Assembly: GCF_014651955.1 (NCBI RefSeq)
Contig: NZ_BMXW01000012.1
Span: 1-64,000, forward strand
DNA: 64,000 nt
Reading direction: 5' to 3'
Origin: Shewanella fodinae
Lineage (GTDB): Bacteria; Pseudomonadota; Gammaproteobacteria; Enterobacterales; Shewanellaceae
Each line of letters opens with the position of its first letter. Position 1 is the stretch's first letter. Below the pieces are notes generated by a model. The model had not been told where the DNA came from and did not search any database. It saw nothing but the letters and a program-made list of their open reading frames with translations. Positions 9,614 through 17,603 of the stretch are shown piece by piece. A program made the position numbers and the translations under genes.

Positions 9614-9753
9614 CGACAAAATTTGGCGAAAATTGCTACAGATCTGGTGATTCTCGCCATTCTATTCTTATTCTCCCTTCCGAGTTTTATTTTTTATCTT
9701 AAAGTTTGAAATAAAATATTTATTAAACATGATGTTATGAAATATTTTCCAAG

Positions 9754-9770
9754 TTGGCACACCGCTTGAA
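9754..9770 (+). promoter_or_regulatory. Putative sigma54 -24/-12 promoter
   Basis: TTGGCACACCGCTTGAA matches YTGGCAC-N5-TTGCW except for A in place of C at the -12 dinucleotide, and the GG-to-GA spacing is 10 bases as required. It lies 54 bases before the first gene of the PspC-containing operon. The sequence just upstream (9685-9750) is very AT-rich, which would suit IHF-assisted looping. Confidence 0.55.
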
Positions 9771-9824
9771 TTATCTCCTGCGAACGCTGAAATAGTTCAG
9801 CTTAACTGGAAAAGGACGACAATC

Positions 9825-10133
9825 ATGAAAAGCTTAACTTCTACATTTGCGATAACTGCTGTTCTGGCTGGGAGCCTGATGTGTGGCACTGTTATGGCCG
9901 ATGATAATTTGCCTAGCAAAGGCGCGGTGTTGAATGCTGTGAGCACTACGCTGACGGTGCAGGCTCAAGAAATGTTACACAGTGCCAAAGCCGAAATCAT
10001 GGCTTCGCTGCAGCGGGAATTAGGTAACAGTATCGCGGCAGTCACTGATGAATTGGTACAAGAAACACTGGATACCATTGCAGAAACTCCCGCAAATAAC
10101 GTTGCGGTAGCCGATTTAACTGCCAAGAAATAA
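9825..10133 (+). CDS. Small secreted protein of unknown function
   Basis: A 102-residue protein with a clear Sec signal peptide (about 1-25, ending GTVMA before DDNLPS). A helical mature part of about 75 residues follows, rich in Ala, Glu and Gln, with possible amphipathic helices around 40-85. AAAGGACG lies upstream of the ATG. It is the first gene of a three-gene operon with a PspC-domain protein and a membrane protein, behind a sigma54-like promoter. A periplasmic envelope-stress role is inference from position. Confidence 0.7.
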   Translation: MKSLTSTFAITAVLAGSLMCGTVMADDNLPSKGAVLNAVSTTLTVQAQEMLHSAKAEIMASLQRELGNSIAAVTDELVQETLDTIAETPANNVAVADLTAKK

Positions 10134-10176
10134 CGCTGTTGGACTTGCTGTGCTACAACGGATTTCGGAGTAACAG

Positions 10177-10368
10177 ATGAGATTAGAGCAACGTTTGCGT
10201 GATCCGAGTAAGTGGGTCTGTGGTTTATGTGGTCAGTTAGCCAGTGACTTTGGATGGTCTGTATTCTGGCTGCGACTGGTGTGGGTGGCGGTGACGCTGC
10301 TGATGCCATTATGGGGTGTGGTGTTGTATTTTGTTGGCGGAATGGTTTATCCCAAGATAAGGAGCTAG
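10177..10368 (+). CDS. Small PspC-domain inner-membrane protein
   Basis: A 63-residue protein consisting of little more than a PspC domain: KWVCGLCGQLASDFGWSVFWLRL followed by one hydrophobic helix and the GGMVYPK ending. In E. coli PspC is an inner-membrane sensor/effector of the phage-shock response. Here pspA and pspB are not adjacent, so a full Psp role is not shown. The ribosome site CGGAG lies 7 bases upstream. The next gene begins three bases after the stop. Confidence 0.8.
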   Translation: MRLEQRLRDPSKWVCGLCGQLASDFGWSVFWLRLVWVAVTLLMPLWGVVLYFVGGMVYPKIRS

Positions 10369-10371
10369 TCG

Positions 10372-10731
10372 ATGGGGAATTATCGGCGTTATCGGCGACG
10401 GCCGCAATTTTTGGTGTGGGGATTTGTTGGTGTACTCGTCCTATTGGCAATCACATTTGGTCATAGCGGCGCGATGTTTTTGTTCGATCCTTCTGGGCTG
10501 TTGTGGTTGGATGATGGTATTTGGACGTTATTATTGGCCGGATTAACGGCGCTGTTGTTATTGCTGTGGATCTGTGCCGCGTTCAGCTTAATGGCATTGG
10601 TTGTCGTGATATGTAGTGGTGCCGCGATGGTAATGTTGCTCAGTGGTTTTTCATTATTGTGGCCGTTATTGTTATTGGTGTTGGCCGCATGGGGCGTAGG
10701 TAAGACGTTACAGGCAGATAACCAGCGTTGA
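10372..10731 (+). CDS. Inner-membrane protein of unknown function
   Basis: A 119-residue, very hydrophobic protein with a basic N-terminus (MGNYRRYRRRP) and about three membrane helices (about 12-30, 47-85, 88-108). The ribosome site AAGGAG overlaps the end of the PspC gene, 7 bases from the ATG, so the two are co-translated. I do not recognise the family. Membership in the PspC operon suggests an envelope function. Confidence 0.7.
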   Translation: MGNYRRYRRRPQFLVWGFVGVLVLLAITFGHSGAMFLFDPSGLLWLDDGIWTLLLAGLTALLLLLWICAAFSLMALVVVICSGAAMVMLLSGFSLLWPLLLLVLAAWGVGKTLQADNQR

Positions 10732-10777
10732 GTTAGCCGCTTTTACGAGAGCAGCCACCTCAACGTTGATTATCTGC
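10714..10777. terminator. Long inverted repeat over the operon end
   Basis: The 19 bases at 10714-10732 pair with 10759-10777 (17 of 19 exact; the other two are C/A-type mismatches). The repeat spans the stop codon of the upstream gene and ends 17 bases before the convergent stop codon. It can act as a two-way terminator, although its T tract is short. Confidence 0.55.
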
Positions 10778-10793
10778 GGGGGTTTGTTGACAC

Positions 10794-11531
10794 CTAGCGC
10801 TGCAGAAATTTTATAAAGGTTTCCCTGGCTTGCGGGCTTTGCAGGCGTTCGCCAAAGAATGTCAGTTCTAGCTGCATCTGTTGCTGCAGTGCCTCTTTAC
10901 CTACGCGCATCAAGGCCTTGGTTTGCTGCACCGCGCTGGGCGATTTGGCTGCAATAGCAGCCGCTTTGCTTAACGCAAATTCGTATAATTGGTTTGCGCT
11001 GACTACCTGATTAACCAGTCCAAACTGATTTGCTTGGTCAGCATCAAAGTTTTCACTGAGCAGTAGTAGTTCCGCTGCCTTCTGATAACCCACCAGCCGT
11101 GGTAATAACAGACTGGCACCGGCTTCTGGCACCAGCGCCAAGTCGACAAATGGCATTTTAAAGCGGGCTGTCTCATCGGCATAAACTAGGTCGCAGTGTA
11201 ATAGCAAGGTGGTGCCAATGCCCACTGCTGCACCACTGACCGCCGCTAACAGCGGTTTTTTCAGCTCGCTCAGACAATGTAGAAAGCGTACAGCGGGATG
11301 CTCTGGCCCCAAATCGGGGTGTTGCAAAAATTCGGCAACATCGTTGCCAGAAGTGAAGCAATCACTGCTACCGCACAGCATGAAGGCACGGATGTCGTTG
11401 TCGGTGTCCCCTTGGATCAGGTATTCTGTGAGCTGTCGGTACATACCGAGGTCGATCGCATTACGTTTTTCCGGGCGGTTGAATTTGAGTACCCGTACTC
11501 CCTGAGTGTCGTGAACCTGTATGGTGGTCAT
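10794..11531 (-). CDS. Enoyl-CoA hydratase/isomerase family protein
   Basis: Crotonase-fold protein of 245 residues. Visible features are FNRPEKRNAID near the N-terminus, the CoA/oxyanion segment CFTSGNDVAEFL, and AVSGAAVGIGTTLLLHCDLVYAD. The two catalytic Glu residues of classical hydratases are not both evident: the segment after DLVYAD reads FKMPFVDLALVPEAG, with one Glu. It may therefore be an isomerase-like or degradative member with unknown acyl-CoA substrate. I start it at 11531 (MTTIQVHDTQ). An open extension upstream is hydrophobic, unrelated to crotonases, and overlaps the divergent DUF2333 gene. Confidence 0.85.
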   Translation of the reverse strand: MTTIQVHDTQGVRVLKFNRPEKRNAIDLGMYRQLTEYLIQGDTDNDIRAFMLCGSSDCFTSGNDVAEFLQHPDLGPEHPAVRFLHCLSELKKPLLAAVSGAAVGIGTTLLLHCDLVYADETARFKMPFVDLALVPEAGASLLLPRLVGYQKAAELLLLSENFDADQANQFGLVNQVVSANQLYEFALSKAAAIAAKSPSAVQQTKALMRVGKEALQQQMQLELTFFGERLQSPQARETFIKFLQR

Positions 11532-11703
11532 GATATCTGCCCTGATAGTTACGTTGCCTGATTGGCAGTGTAAGGCAAGCAATGCCATATTCAAACAGTT
11601 GTTTGAGTTTTCTTGAGCGGTAATGGTCGGCAACGCACTTTTGAGTGTTGATAAATGCTGGATCCCGCAATAGCCGCATATCACATAGAGGAGAATGCAC
11701 AGG

Positions 11704-12675
11704 ATGCAAGCAAAGTGGAAATATGCCGCCGGAACTGCCGTGTTGTTAGCAGTGGTCATGTATGTAATAAGTGTTTGGTGGAGTGTTGAACCGGATGTAC
11801 TGGAACCGCAGGTACTTAATGATAGCAGTGGTCAACCAGTTATCGGTTATGCCACAACGACATCGTTGATTGACACCATCGATACCTTGCTGGATAAGCC
11901 AGGCGGCTGGTTGTCAAATGACGTCATGCCACCCTCAGTGATGATGGACAATATGCCAGCCTTTGAATTTGGTGCGCTGGAGCAAATCCGCGATTTAGCT
12001 TTGGTGATGCGTAAAGAATTTAGCCGCTCTCAATCGCAGTCCACTGCCGATAAAGATCTGCTTGAAGCGCATTCCAAACTCAATATCGATCACACCAGCT
12101 GGTTAGTGCCCAGTGCTGAAGGTGAATACCGCGATGCCGTGAAACTACTGAAACTTTACCGTGCCCGTATGGCCGACCCCCAGAATAAGGACGCGCAGTT
12201 TTATGCCCGCGCCGACAATCTTAATGAGTGGTTGAAAGAGGTACAGAAGCGTTTGGGTAGTTTGTCACAACAGTTGTCTGCCAGTGTTGGCCAGGAACGG
12301 TTGAATACCGATCTTGCCGGTGACAGTGCGGCGCGGCAGTCAACACCATCGCAATCGCAAATGCAGGTGAAAACCGGTTGGTGGCAGATTGATGACGTAT
12401 TTTACGAAGCGCGCGGCTCCACTTGGGCCTTACTCAATTTTATGAAGGCGGTCGAAGTTGACTTTGCCGATGTCTTAAAGAAGAAAAATGCCGAAGTCAG
12501 TCTACGGCAGATTATTCGCGAACTGGAGTCCACTCAACAAACCGTGTGGAGTCCGATTATTCTCAATGGCTCAGGTTTTGGATTTGTGGCCAATCATTCT
12601 CTCGTGATGGCCAATTATGTATCTCGTGCCAATGCGGCGGTGATTGATTTAACCAATTTACTTTCACAGGGTTAA
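11704..12675 (+). CDS. DUF2333 family membrane-anchored protein
   Basis: A 323-residue protein with one N-terminal membrane helix (about 8-25) and a large domain predicted periplasmic. It has the look of the DUF2333 family: an early WWSVEPD, central KTGWWQIDDVFYEARGSTWAL, and a C-terminal helix VMANYVSRANAAVIDL. Function is unknown for the family. I prefer the ATG at 11704, 10 bases after GGAG, over the ATG at 11695, which lies too close to it. It probably forms a transcription unit with the next gene, which starts 3 bases after the stop. Confidence 0.8.
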   Translation: MQAKWKYAAGTAVLLAVVMYVISVWWSVEPDVLEPQVLNDSSGQPVIGYATTTSLIDTIDTLLDKPGGWLSNDVMPPSVMMDNMPAFEFGALEQIRDLALVMRKEFSRSQSQSTADKDLLEAHSKLNIDHTSWLVPSAEGEYRDAVKLLKLYRARMADPQNKDAQFYARADNLNEWLKEVQKRLGSLSQQLSASVGQERLNTDLAGDSAARQSTPSQSQMQVKTGWWQIDDVFYEARGSTWALLNFMKAVEVDFADVLKKKNAEVSLRQIIRELESTQQTVWSPIILNGSGFGFVANHSLVMANYVSRANAAVIDLTNLLSQG

Positions 12676-12678
12676 GTG

Positions 12679-13416
12679 ATGAAAAAAACATTGATGGCGG
12701 TAGCCTTACTGGCTGCCATGACTGCGGGTTCCGTACAAGCGGCAACTGTACTCGGGTTTAAAGTCGGGGGGGATTACTGGAACGCGGATGCCAGTGGTAC
12801 GTTTGCTGAAAAAGGGCAGCCTCAACAGGAGTTTGGCTATGACTCTTCATCTCGCTACAGTTTGTGGTTTGCTATTGAACACCCGATCCCATTTTTGCCT
12901 AATTTGAAGATCCGTGAAAACCATCTAGATGAGGATGGCACATTGGCGGATGCCGACATGTCGTTTTCCGGGATCAGTTATACCGGAGAAACCTACGCCA
13001 ATATCGATTTGAGTAACACGGATTTTATTGGCTATTACGAACTGTTGGATAACGATATTCTGTCGTTGGACGTGGGTGCCGGATACAAGAAATTTGATGG
13101 TTCGTTCCGCGTCTACCAGGGTAGCAAGTCGGCTACACTGGAGTTAAGTAAAGGCGTGTTTATGGGGTATGCCAATGCTGAACTTGGGTTGCCGGGAACA
13201 GGATTGTTTGCCTATGCCGATATTCTCACCGGTATTGATGAGTCTAGTGTTTATGATTATCAGATAGGTGTCGGTTGGCAGTTTGATGGTATTGCGCTGG
13301 ATACTCGAGTCCATGCTGGCTATCGTACCTTCAACTTTGATGTCGATGATATTGACGACATTAGCGCCGACATGAAATTTGATGGCATCTTTGCAGGTGT
13401 TGAAGTGGTTTTTTAA
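12679..13416 (+). CDS. Outer-membrane beta-barrel protein (TIGR04219-like)
   Basis: A 245-residue protein with a signal peptide (about 1-22, MTAGSVQA before ATVLGF). Repeated amphipathic strands rich in Gly, Tyr and Asp end in an aromatic residue (GVEVVF), as outer-membrane barrels do. The opening GFKVGGDYWNADASG fits the TIGR04219 family. The ATG at 12679 is preferred to a GTG three bases earlier, since AGGG is 7 bases away. It follows the DUF2333 gene and ends at a bidirectional terminator. Confidence 0.8.
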   Translation: MKKTLMAVALLAAMTAGSVQAATVLGFKVGGDYWNADASGTFAEKGQPQQEFGYDSSSRYSLWFAIEHPIPFLPNLKIRENHLDEDGTLADADMSFSGISYTGETYANIDLSNTDFIGYYELLDNDILSLDVGAGYKKFDGSFRVYQGSKSATLELSKGVFMGYANAELGLPGTGLFAYADILTGIDESSVYDYQIGVGWQFDGIALDTRVHAGYRTFNFDVDDIDDISADMKFDGIFAGVEVVF

Positions 13417-13427
13417 GCCCACTTAAC

Positions 13428-13457
13428 ATAAAAAACCGCCGAAAGGCGGTTTTTTTA
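13428..13457. terminator. Bidirectional rho-independent terminator
   Basis: AAAACCGCC-GAAA-GGCGGTTTT forms a strong hairpin with a GNRA-type loop, with A and T tracts on both sides. It separates the convergent barrel-protein gene and tolC. Confidence 0.9.
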
Positions 13458-13473
13458 TGCATATCATCATCAC

Positions 13474-14796
13474 TTATGGCTGAGGCTGCGTTTCGGCTGT
13501 CAAACCACTGTTAATTCCGGCGATATCGTTTTCGTTCAATGTTCCTGCGGCCTGTTTCAGTGCCATGACTGAATTAATGTAGCTGTAACGGGCGCTAGCA
13601 AGCTGACGCTTGGCATCATAGAGCGTTCTGGTACTATTCAGTACGTCTACGATAGTACGGGTGCCGACTTCAAAACCTGCCTGAGTAGCTTTAAGTGCAC
13701 TTTCAGAAGAGATCACAGACTGCTCATAGGCTTTAATGGAACTGATGGCCGCCGCAACGTCATTGAAGTCACTACGTACGCTCTTAATCACCTGACGATG
13801 AGTCTGTTCCAATGCCTGACTGGCTTCAACATAAGCAAATTGTGCTTGTTTGACCTGAGATGTTACTTTGAAACCTTCAAAAATTGGAATGCTTAGATTC
13901 AAACCAACACTGCTCTGATCATAGTCAGGTTCACTGGTACCATTGGTGTTTTGATCCAGCCCTTTGGTGTAACCGGCATTCAAACTCACCGATGGCATAT
14001 GGCCCGCTTTACGCAGGGAGATAGTTTCCTGGGCAATATCCTTGGCAATTCTATCAGTCAGCAAAGACAGTGAACTATCTTCAGCAATTTTCTGCCATTC
14101 TTCGGTTTTACTTGGCATAGGCATAGAAGCTGAGAAACGGTTGGTATCCAGTACTTTCAGATCTGAGTGATCCAAACCGGTAATCTCACGTAACGCTTCG
14201 TAGCTATTTGTCAGCTGATTTTTGGCTGAAATCACCGATGCGGTGGACAAATCATATTGTGCTTGTGCTTCATGGACGTCAGTAATTGCAGTCAAACCAA
14301 CGGCAAAACGCTGTTTGGTCTGTTCCAACTGCCGCTCAATCGCGCGCTGTTCAGCAATCTGATAAGCATAAGTATCGTTAGCCAGCAACACGTTGAAATA
14401 GGCTGTTGTCACCCTAGTGATAAGATTCTGCAACGAGGTAGCATAAATCGCATCAGCTTGGGAGGCCGCTTTCTCAGCCAGACTCAGCCCGACCCACGCA
14501 GAGTGATCATAGATCACTTGGTTTAGCGATACGGTGCCAGTCAGCCCCCGAGTATCGTTACCCGGATCCAGCCAAGCTTTATTGTAACCTACAGCAGCAC
14601 TGATGCTTGGTAGCAACGGTGCACGATTTTCTTCAATGGCTTCATATAGCTGGTCGCGTTGTGCTTTAGCCTGCAGAACCACTGGGTCATTCGTGAGTGC
14701 TTGCTGGTATATCTGAAGCAAATCATCGGCGTGCGCTGAAGATGCAGAAACTGCGAGCGTTAACGCCGCGCATAAAGTGCGGATCTTGAATTTCAT
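13474..14796 (-). CDS. tolC: Outer-membrane efflux channel TolC
   Basis: Trimeric outer-membrane channel for type I secretion and RND/MFS efflux pumps. The 440 residues begin with a signal peptide (about 1-23, SASSAHA before DDLLQIYQQAL). Two repeats of the outer-membrane efflux domain follow. DDLLQIYQQALTNDPVVL and VGTRTIVDVLNSTRTLYDAKRQLA are TolC family signatures. The C-terminal tail is short. AAGGA is 7 bases upstream of the ATG. The gene is divergent from nudF, as is common in gammaproteobacteria. Confidence 0.94.
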   Translation of the reverse strand: MKFKIRTLCAALTLAVSASSAHADDLLQIYQQALTNDPVVLQAKAQRDQLYEAIEENRAPLLPSISAAVGYNKAWLDPGNDTRGLTGTVSLNQVIYDHSAWVGLSLAEKAASQADAIYATSLQNLITRVTTAYFNVLLANDTYAYQIAEQRAIERQLEQTKQRFAVGLTAITDVHEAQAQYDLSTASVISAKNQLTNSYEALREITGLDHSDLKVLDTNRFSASMPMPSKTEEWQKIAEDSSLSLLTDRIAKDIAQETISLRKAGHMPSVSLNAGYTKGLDQNTNGTSEPDYDQSSVGLNLSIPIFEGFKVTSQVKQAQFAYVEASQALEQTHRQVIKSVRSDFNDVAAAISSIKAYEQSVISSESALKATQAGFEVGTRTIVDVLNSTRTLYDAKRQLASARYSYINSVMALKQAAGTLNENDIAGINSGLTAETQPQP

Positions 14797-15043
14797 TAGC
14801 TGTCCTTATAGACAAACACCCTGTACAGGTGGTTTAACTTCGTTAGACTGTTAATGCCTTAAAAAGGCGGTTTGCGCTTCCCGACGCTTCCCGATACAGC
14901 AAAACTTGTTGGCAGAATACTAAAAACCATCTGATTTCCAGTCAACTCCGAAGTGTAACAGATTTTATGAATAAATGATGCCGCTCAATTGTGACGAAAT
15001 ATCTGTTGCGGTGTGGACAAGTTATCGCAGAAACGGAGCAATA

Positions 15044-15670
15044 ATGAAACCTGAAAAATTCTCCAAAACTGATATTGAGATTTTAGCGAAAAGAACACTT
15101 TATTCCGGCTTCTTTTCTATGGAAGAATACCGCTTCCGTCACCGTTTGTTTGCTGGCGGTTGGAGCCAAGAGGTGCGCCGCGAAGTATTTGAGCGCGGTC
15201 ATGCAGTGGTTGTATTGCCGTACGATCCCTTGACTGATCAGGTGGTATTAATTGAGCAACTACGATTTCCAGCCTTAATGACCAGTGATTCTCCTTGGTT
15301 GCTGGAATTAGTCGCCGGTATGATAGATAGCGACGAAACCCCGGAACAGGTTGCTCGTCGTGAACTGCAGGAAGAAAGCGGTCTGCAAGCGCGAAGTATG
15401 CAATTCATCAGTAGTTTTCTTTCTAGTCCGGGTGGTAGTACTGAGCGGTTTTATTTCTATTGGGCGGCCGTTGATGCCAGTCAAGCGAGTGGGATTCACG
15501 GCTTGGCAGAAGAGCACGAAGATATTCGCGTGGTAGTGTTGCCGCGGCAACAGGCTTATGCCATGACCACGGATGGTCGTATCGACAATGCGTCGACTGT
15601 CCTTGGGTTGCAGTGGTTGCAACTAAATTATCAACAACTGATGAATGTGGATGCAGAAAGCAAAAGATAA
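15044..15670 (+). CDS. nudF: ADP-ribose pyrophosphatase NudF
   Basis: Nudix hydrolase that splits ADP-ribose into AMP and ribose 5-phosphate. The Nudix box is complete between roughly residues 95 and 117: GMIDSDETPEQVARRELQEE followed by SGL, with the metal-binding REL-x-EE core. RFPAL upstream and SPGGSTERFYFYW downstream are typical of NudF. I start at 15044 (MKPEKFSK), 5 bases after GGAG. An in-frame ATG 69 bases earlier lacks a site. First gene of a run ending in parE. Confidence 0.92.
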   Translation: MKPEKFSKTDIEILAKRTLYSGFFSMEEYRFRHRLFAGGWSQEVRREVFERGHAVVVLPYDPLTDQVVLIEQLRFPALMTSDSPWLLELVAGMIDSDETPEQVARRELQEESGLQARSMQFISSFLSSPGGSTERFYFYWAAVDASQASGIHGLAEEHEDIRVVVLPRQQAYAMTTDGRIDNASTVLGLQWLQLNYQQLMNVDAESKR

Positions 15671-16085
15671 ATATCAACCGGATGTCAGCCGTTTTCTGGC
15701 GCTGTGTGGGCGAAATTACGCCCACATTACCCGCTGGTTACCCGACGATTGTCACACTGGTGCGCAGTGGCTGGTGGAGGGCGAGTTTGGCTGCTTGCAG
15801 GTCAGCTTGCTTGAGAGTACGCCGTATACACAGGTGGTGAGTATCTCGCGACCTATGGGCATGGGTGCGGCACACTTGGTGCCAGTGCCACAGGTAACGG
15901 TGAGAGTCTATCACGATGCTAAATTAGCAGAAGTGTTAAGCAGCCAGCAGATTTCCCAGTTGCGACCGGTGTACGATTACCCGAACCTGCGTATGTATCA
16001 CCGGAATGAGAAATATCAGGTTAACGCCTTTCTGGAGGAGTTGTTGAAAATCGACTGTCGTGCGCGCCTTGTTTGTCAGTCATAG
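15651..16085 (+). CDS. yqiB: DUF1249 protein YqiB
   Basis: A 144-residue protein of the DUF1249 family, found between nudF and cpdA in many gammaproteobacteria. Shared motifs include the N-terminal KYQPDVSRFLALCGRNY, VTVRVYHDAKLAEV, SSQQI, and YDYPN followed by HRNEKYQVNAFL. Its function is unknown. It overlaps the end of nudF by 20 bases. A start two codons earlier is also possible. Confidence 0.88.
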   Translation: MQKAKDKYQPDVSRFLALCGRNYAHITRWLPDDCHTGAQWLVEGEFGCLQVSLLESTPYTQVVSISRPMGMGAAHLVPVPQVTVRVYHDAKLAEVLSSQQISQLRPVYDYPNLRMYHRNEKYQVNAFLEELLKIDCRARLVCQS

Positions 16086-16100
16086 TATTAGGTAATCAAT

Positions 16101-16940
16101 GTGCTGAAAGAGGCTATCACTTATCGTATTCCAAAGGATCATAGCGTACGCATAGTGCAGATTACCGATCCTCATCTATTTGCCGATCCGGAAGGGCATT
16201 TGTTGGGTGTCAATACTGCCAATAGTTTTGAAGCCGTTATCAACACCATCAAGGCGCTCAGTTATCCTGCCGATCTATTGCTGGCAACCGGTGATCTCAG
16301 CCAGGATTTCTCTGGTGAATCCTACCAAAGTTTTGTTAAAGCTATCGGACCGCTTAATCTTCCCTGTCATTATCTACCTGGTAATCATGATGATCCGCGC
16401 ATAATGCATCTGCATATGCAGGGAAAGCAAATCTATGGTCAACGACGAATCTTGGCCGGTAACTGGCAGATTATCATGCTGGACTCTACCGTGCGGGGAA
16501 AGCCGGGCGGCCATTTGGCCGAAGAAGAGTTTGCCATCATTCGCAGTGCCATTGAGGCTGCCCCTGAATTACATGTTTTGTTAGTAATGCATCACAACCC
16601 GATTAAAGTGAACTGTGCCTGGCTGGATCAACACTGGATGGATAACGGTGATGAGTTTTTGCAGCAAATGGCCAAGTTACCGCAGGTGAAGGGGATGTTG
16701 TGGGGACATGTACATCAGCAGCTCGATAGCCATTATCAAGGCCAGCAGCAGTCAATTAAGCTGATGGCGACACCATCCACTTGCATTCAGTTCAAACCGC
16801 TGTCGCCCTATTTTGCACTGGATGTGCTGCAACCTGGCTATCGATTGCTGGAGTTGCGAGCGGATGGTAGCATGCTGACCAATGTACACCGAATCCCCGG
16901 GGAGCGTTTTGCCCCAGATATTCAGGCGAGTGGCTACTGA
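16101..16940 (+). CDS. cpdA: 3',5'-cyclic-AMP phosphodiesterase CpdA
   Basis: Class III cyclic-nucleotide phosphodiesterase that hydrolyses cAMP and so tunes CRP activity. The metallophosphoesterase motifs are in order: ITDPHLF, ATGDLSQD, LPGNHDD, then VMHHNP and GHVHQQ. The 279 residues fit the family. The start is a GTG with a weak AGGTAA site. It lies 15 bases after yqiB and is followed by yqiA and parE, as in E. coli. Confidence 0.93.
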   Translation: MLKEAITYRIPKDHSVRIVQITDPHLFADPEGHLLGVNTANSFEAVINTIKALSYPADLLLATGDLSQDFSGESYQSFVKAIGPLNLPCHYLPGNHDDPRIMHLHMQGKQIYGQRRILAGNWQIIMLDSTVRGKPGGHLAEEEFAIIRSAIEAAPELHVLLVMHHNPIKVNCAWLDQHWMDNGDEFLQQMAKLPQVKGMLWGHVHQQLDSHYQGQQQSIKLMATPSTCIQFKPLSPYFALDVLQPGYRLLELRADGSMLTNVHRIPGERFAPDIQASGY

Positions 16941-16975
16941 TCTGTTCCCCAGCGTGGCTGCCAGTGTGAGGAACT

Positions 16976-17551
16976 ATGCTGCTCTATATTCACGGTTTTA
17001 ACAGTTCACCCGATTCCGATAAAGCGCGAATAACCAAAGCTTACATGCAGCAGAAGTTTTCCCAACTGCGCGTGGTGGCACCGCAGTTGCCTGCGGCGCC
17101 AAAGCCCGCGATGGCATTACTGCAAGTTATCACGGAACAGGCGCTGGCTGAGGGTGAAAAACTGTGTTTTATCGGTTCGTCACTCGGGGGCTATTTTGCC
17201 AGTTGGTTGGTACAGCAGTACGGTGGTAAGGCGGTGCTGATAAACCCAGCGGTAAAGCCCTACGAGCTATTTGCCGAGTACCTCGGACCGCAGTTCAACC
17301 CTTATACCGGCGAACACTATCAATTGTTACCGGAACATCAGCAGCAGTTACAGCAATATGATACGCCCGTCATTCTCAATCCTGAGCGTTTTTTGGTAAT
17401 GTTACAGAGCGCCGATGAGGTGTTGGATTATCGTCAAGCATTGGCTAAATATCATTGTTGTGAGATGCTGCTTGAGGCTGGTGGCAATCACAGTTTTGTG
17501 GGCTATGGCGATAAGCTGGATGCGGTGAGCCGTTTTTTATGCTTACCTTGA
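16976..17551 (+). CDS. yqiA: YqiA esterase (alpha/beta hydrolase)
   Basis: A 191-residue hydrolase of the YqiA/UPF0227 group. It shows LLYIHGFNSSP near the N-terminus, nucleophile Ser in GSSLGGYFA, an acidic residue in QSADEVLDYR and the final His in GGNHSFVGY, completing a catalytic triad. Activity on short acyl esters is known for E. coli YqiA; the physiological substrate is unclear. Position between cpdA and parE is conserved. Confidence 0.9.
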   Translation: MLLYIHGFNSSPDSDKARITKAYMQQKFSQLRVVAPQLPAAPKPAMALLQVITEQALAEGEKLCFIGSSLGGYFASWLVQQYGGKAVLINPAVKPYELFAEYLGPQFNPYTGEHYQLLPEHQQQLQQYDTPVILNPERFLVMLQSADEVLDYRQALAKYHCCEMLLEAGGNHSFVGYGDKLDAVSRFLCLP

Positions 17552-17603
17552 CAATCAGATCTGTGCGGCCCACGATGGCCGGAAAAATAAAAAAGTACGC
17601 GCT

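Noticed and set aside
9623-9636. TTGGCGAAAATTGC as a sigma54 promoter
   Set aside because: The GG and GC elements are only 8 bases apart instead of 10, and the site lies just after dusA, far from the next gene.
10794-11759. Longer enoyl-CoA hydratase with an extra 76 N-terminal residues
   Set aside because: The extension is unlike any crotonase, would overlap the divergent DUF2333 gene start, and a suitable start with a ribosome site exists at 11531.
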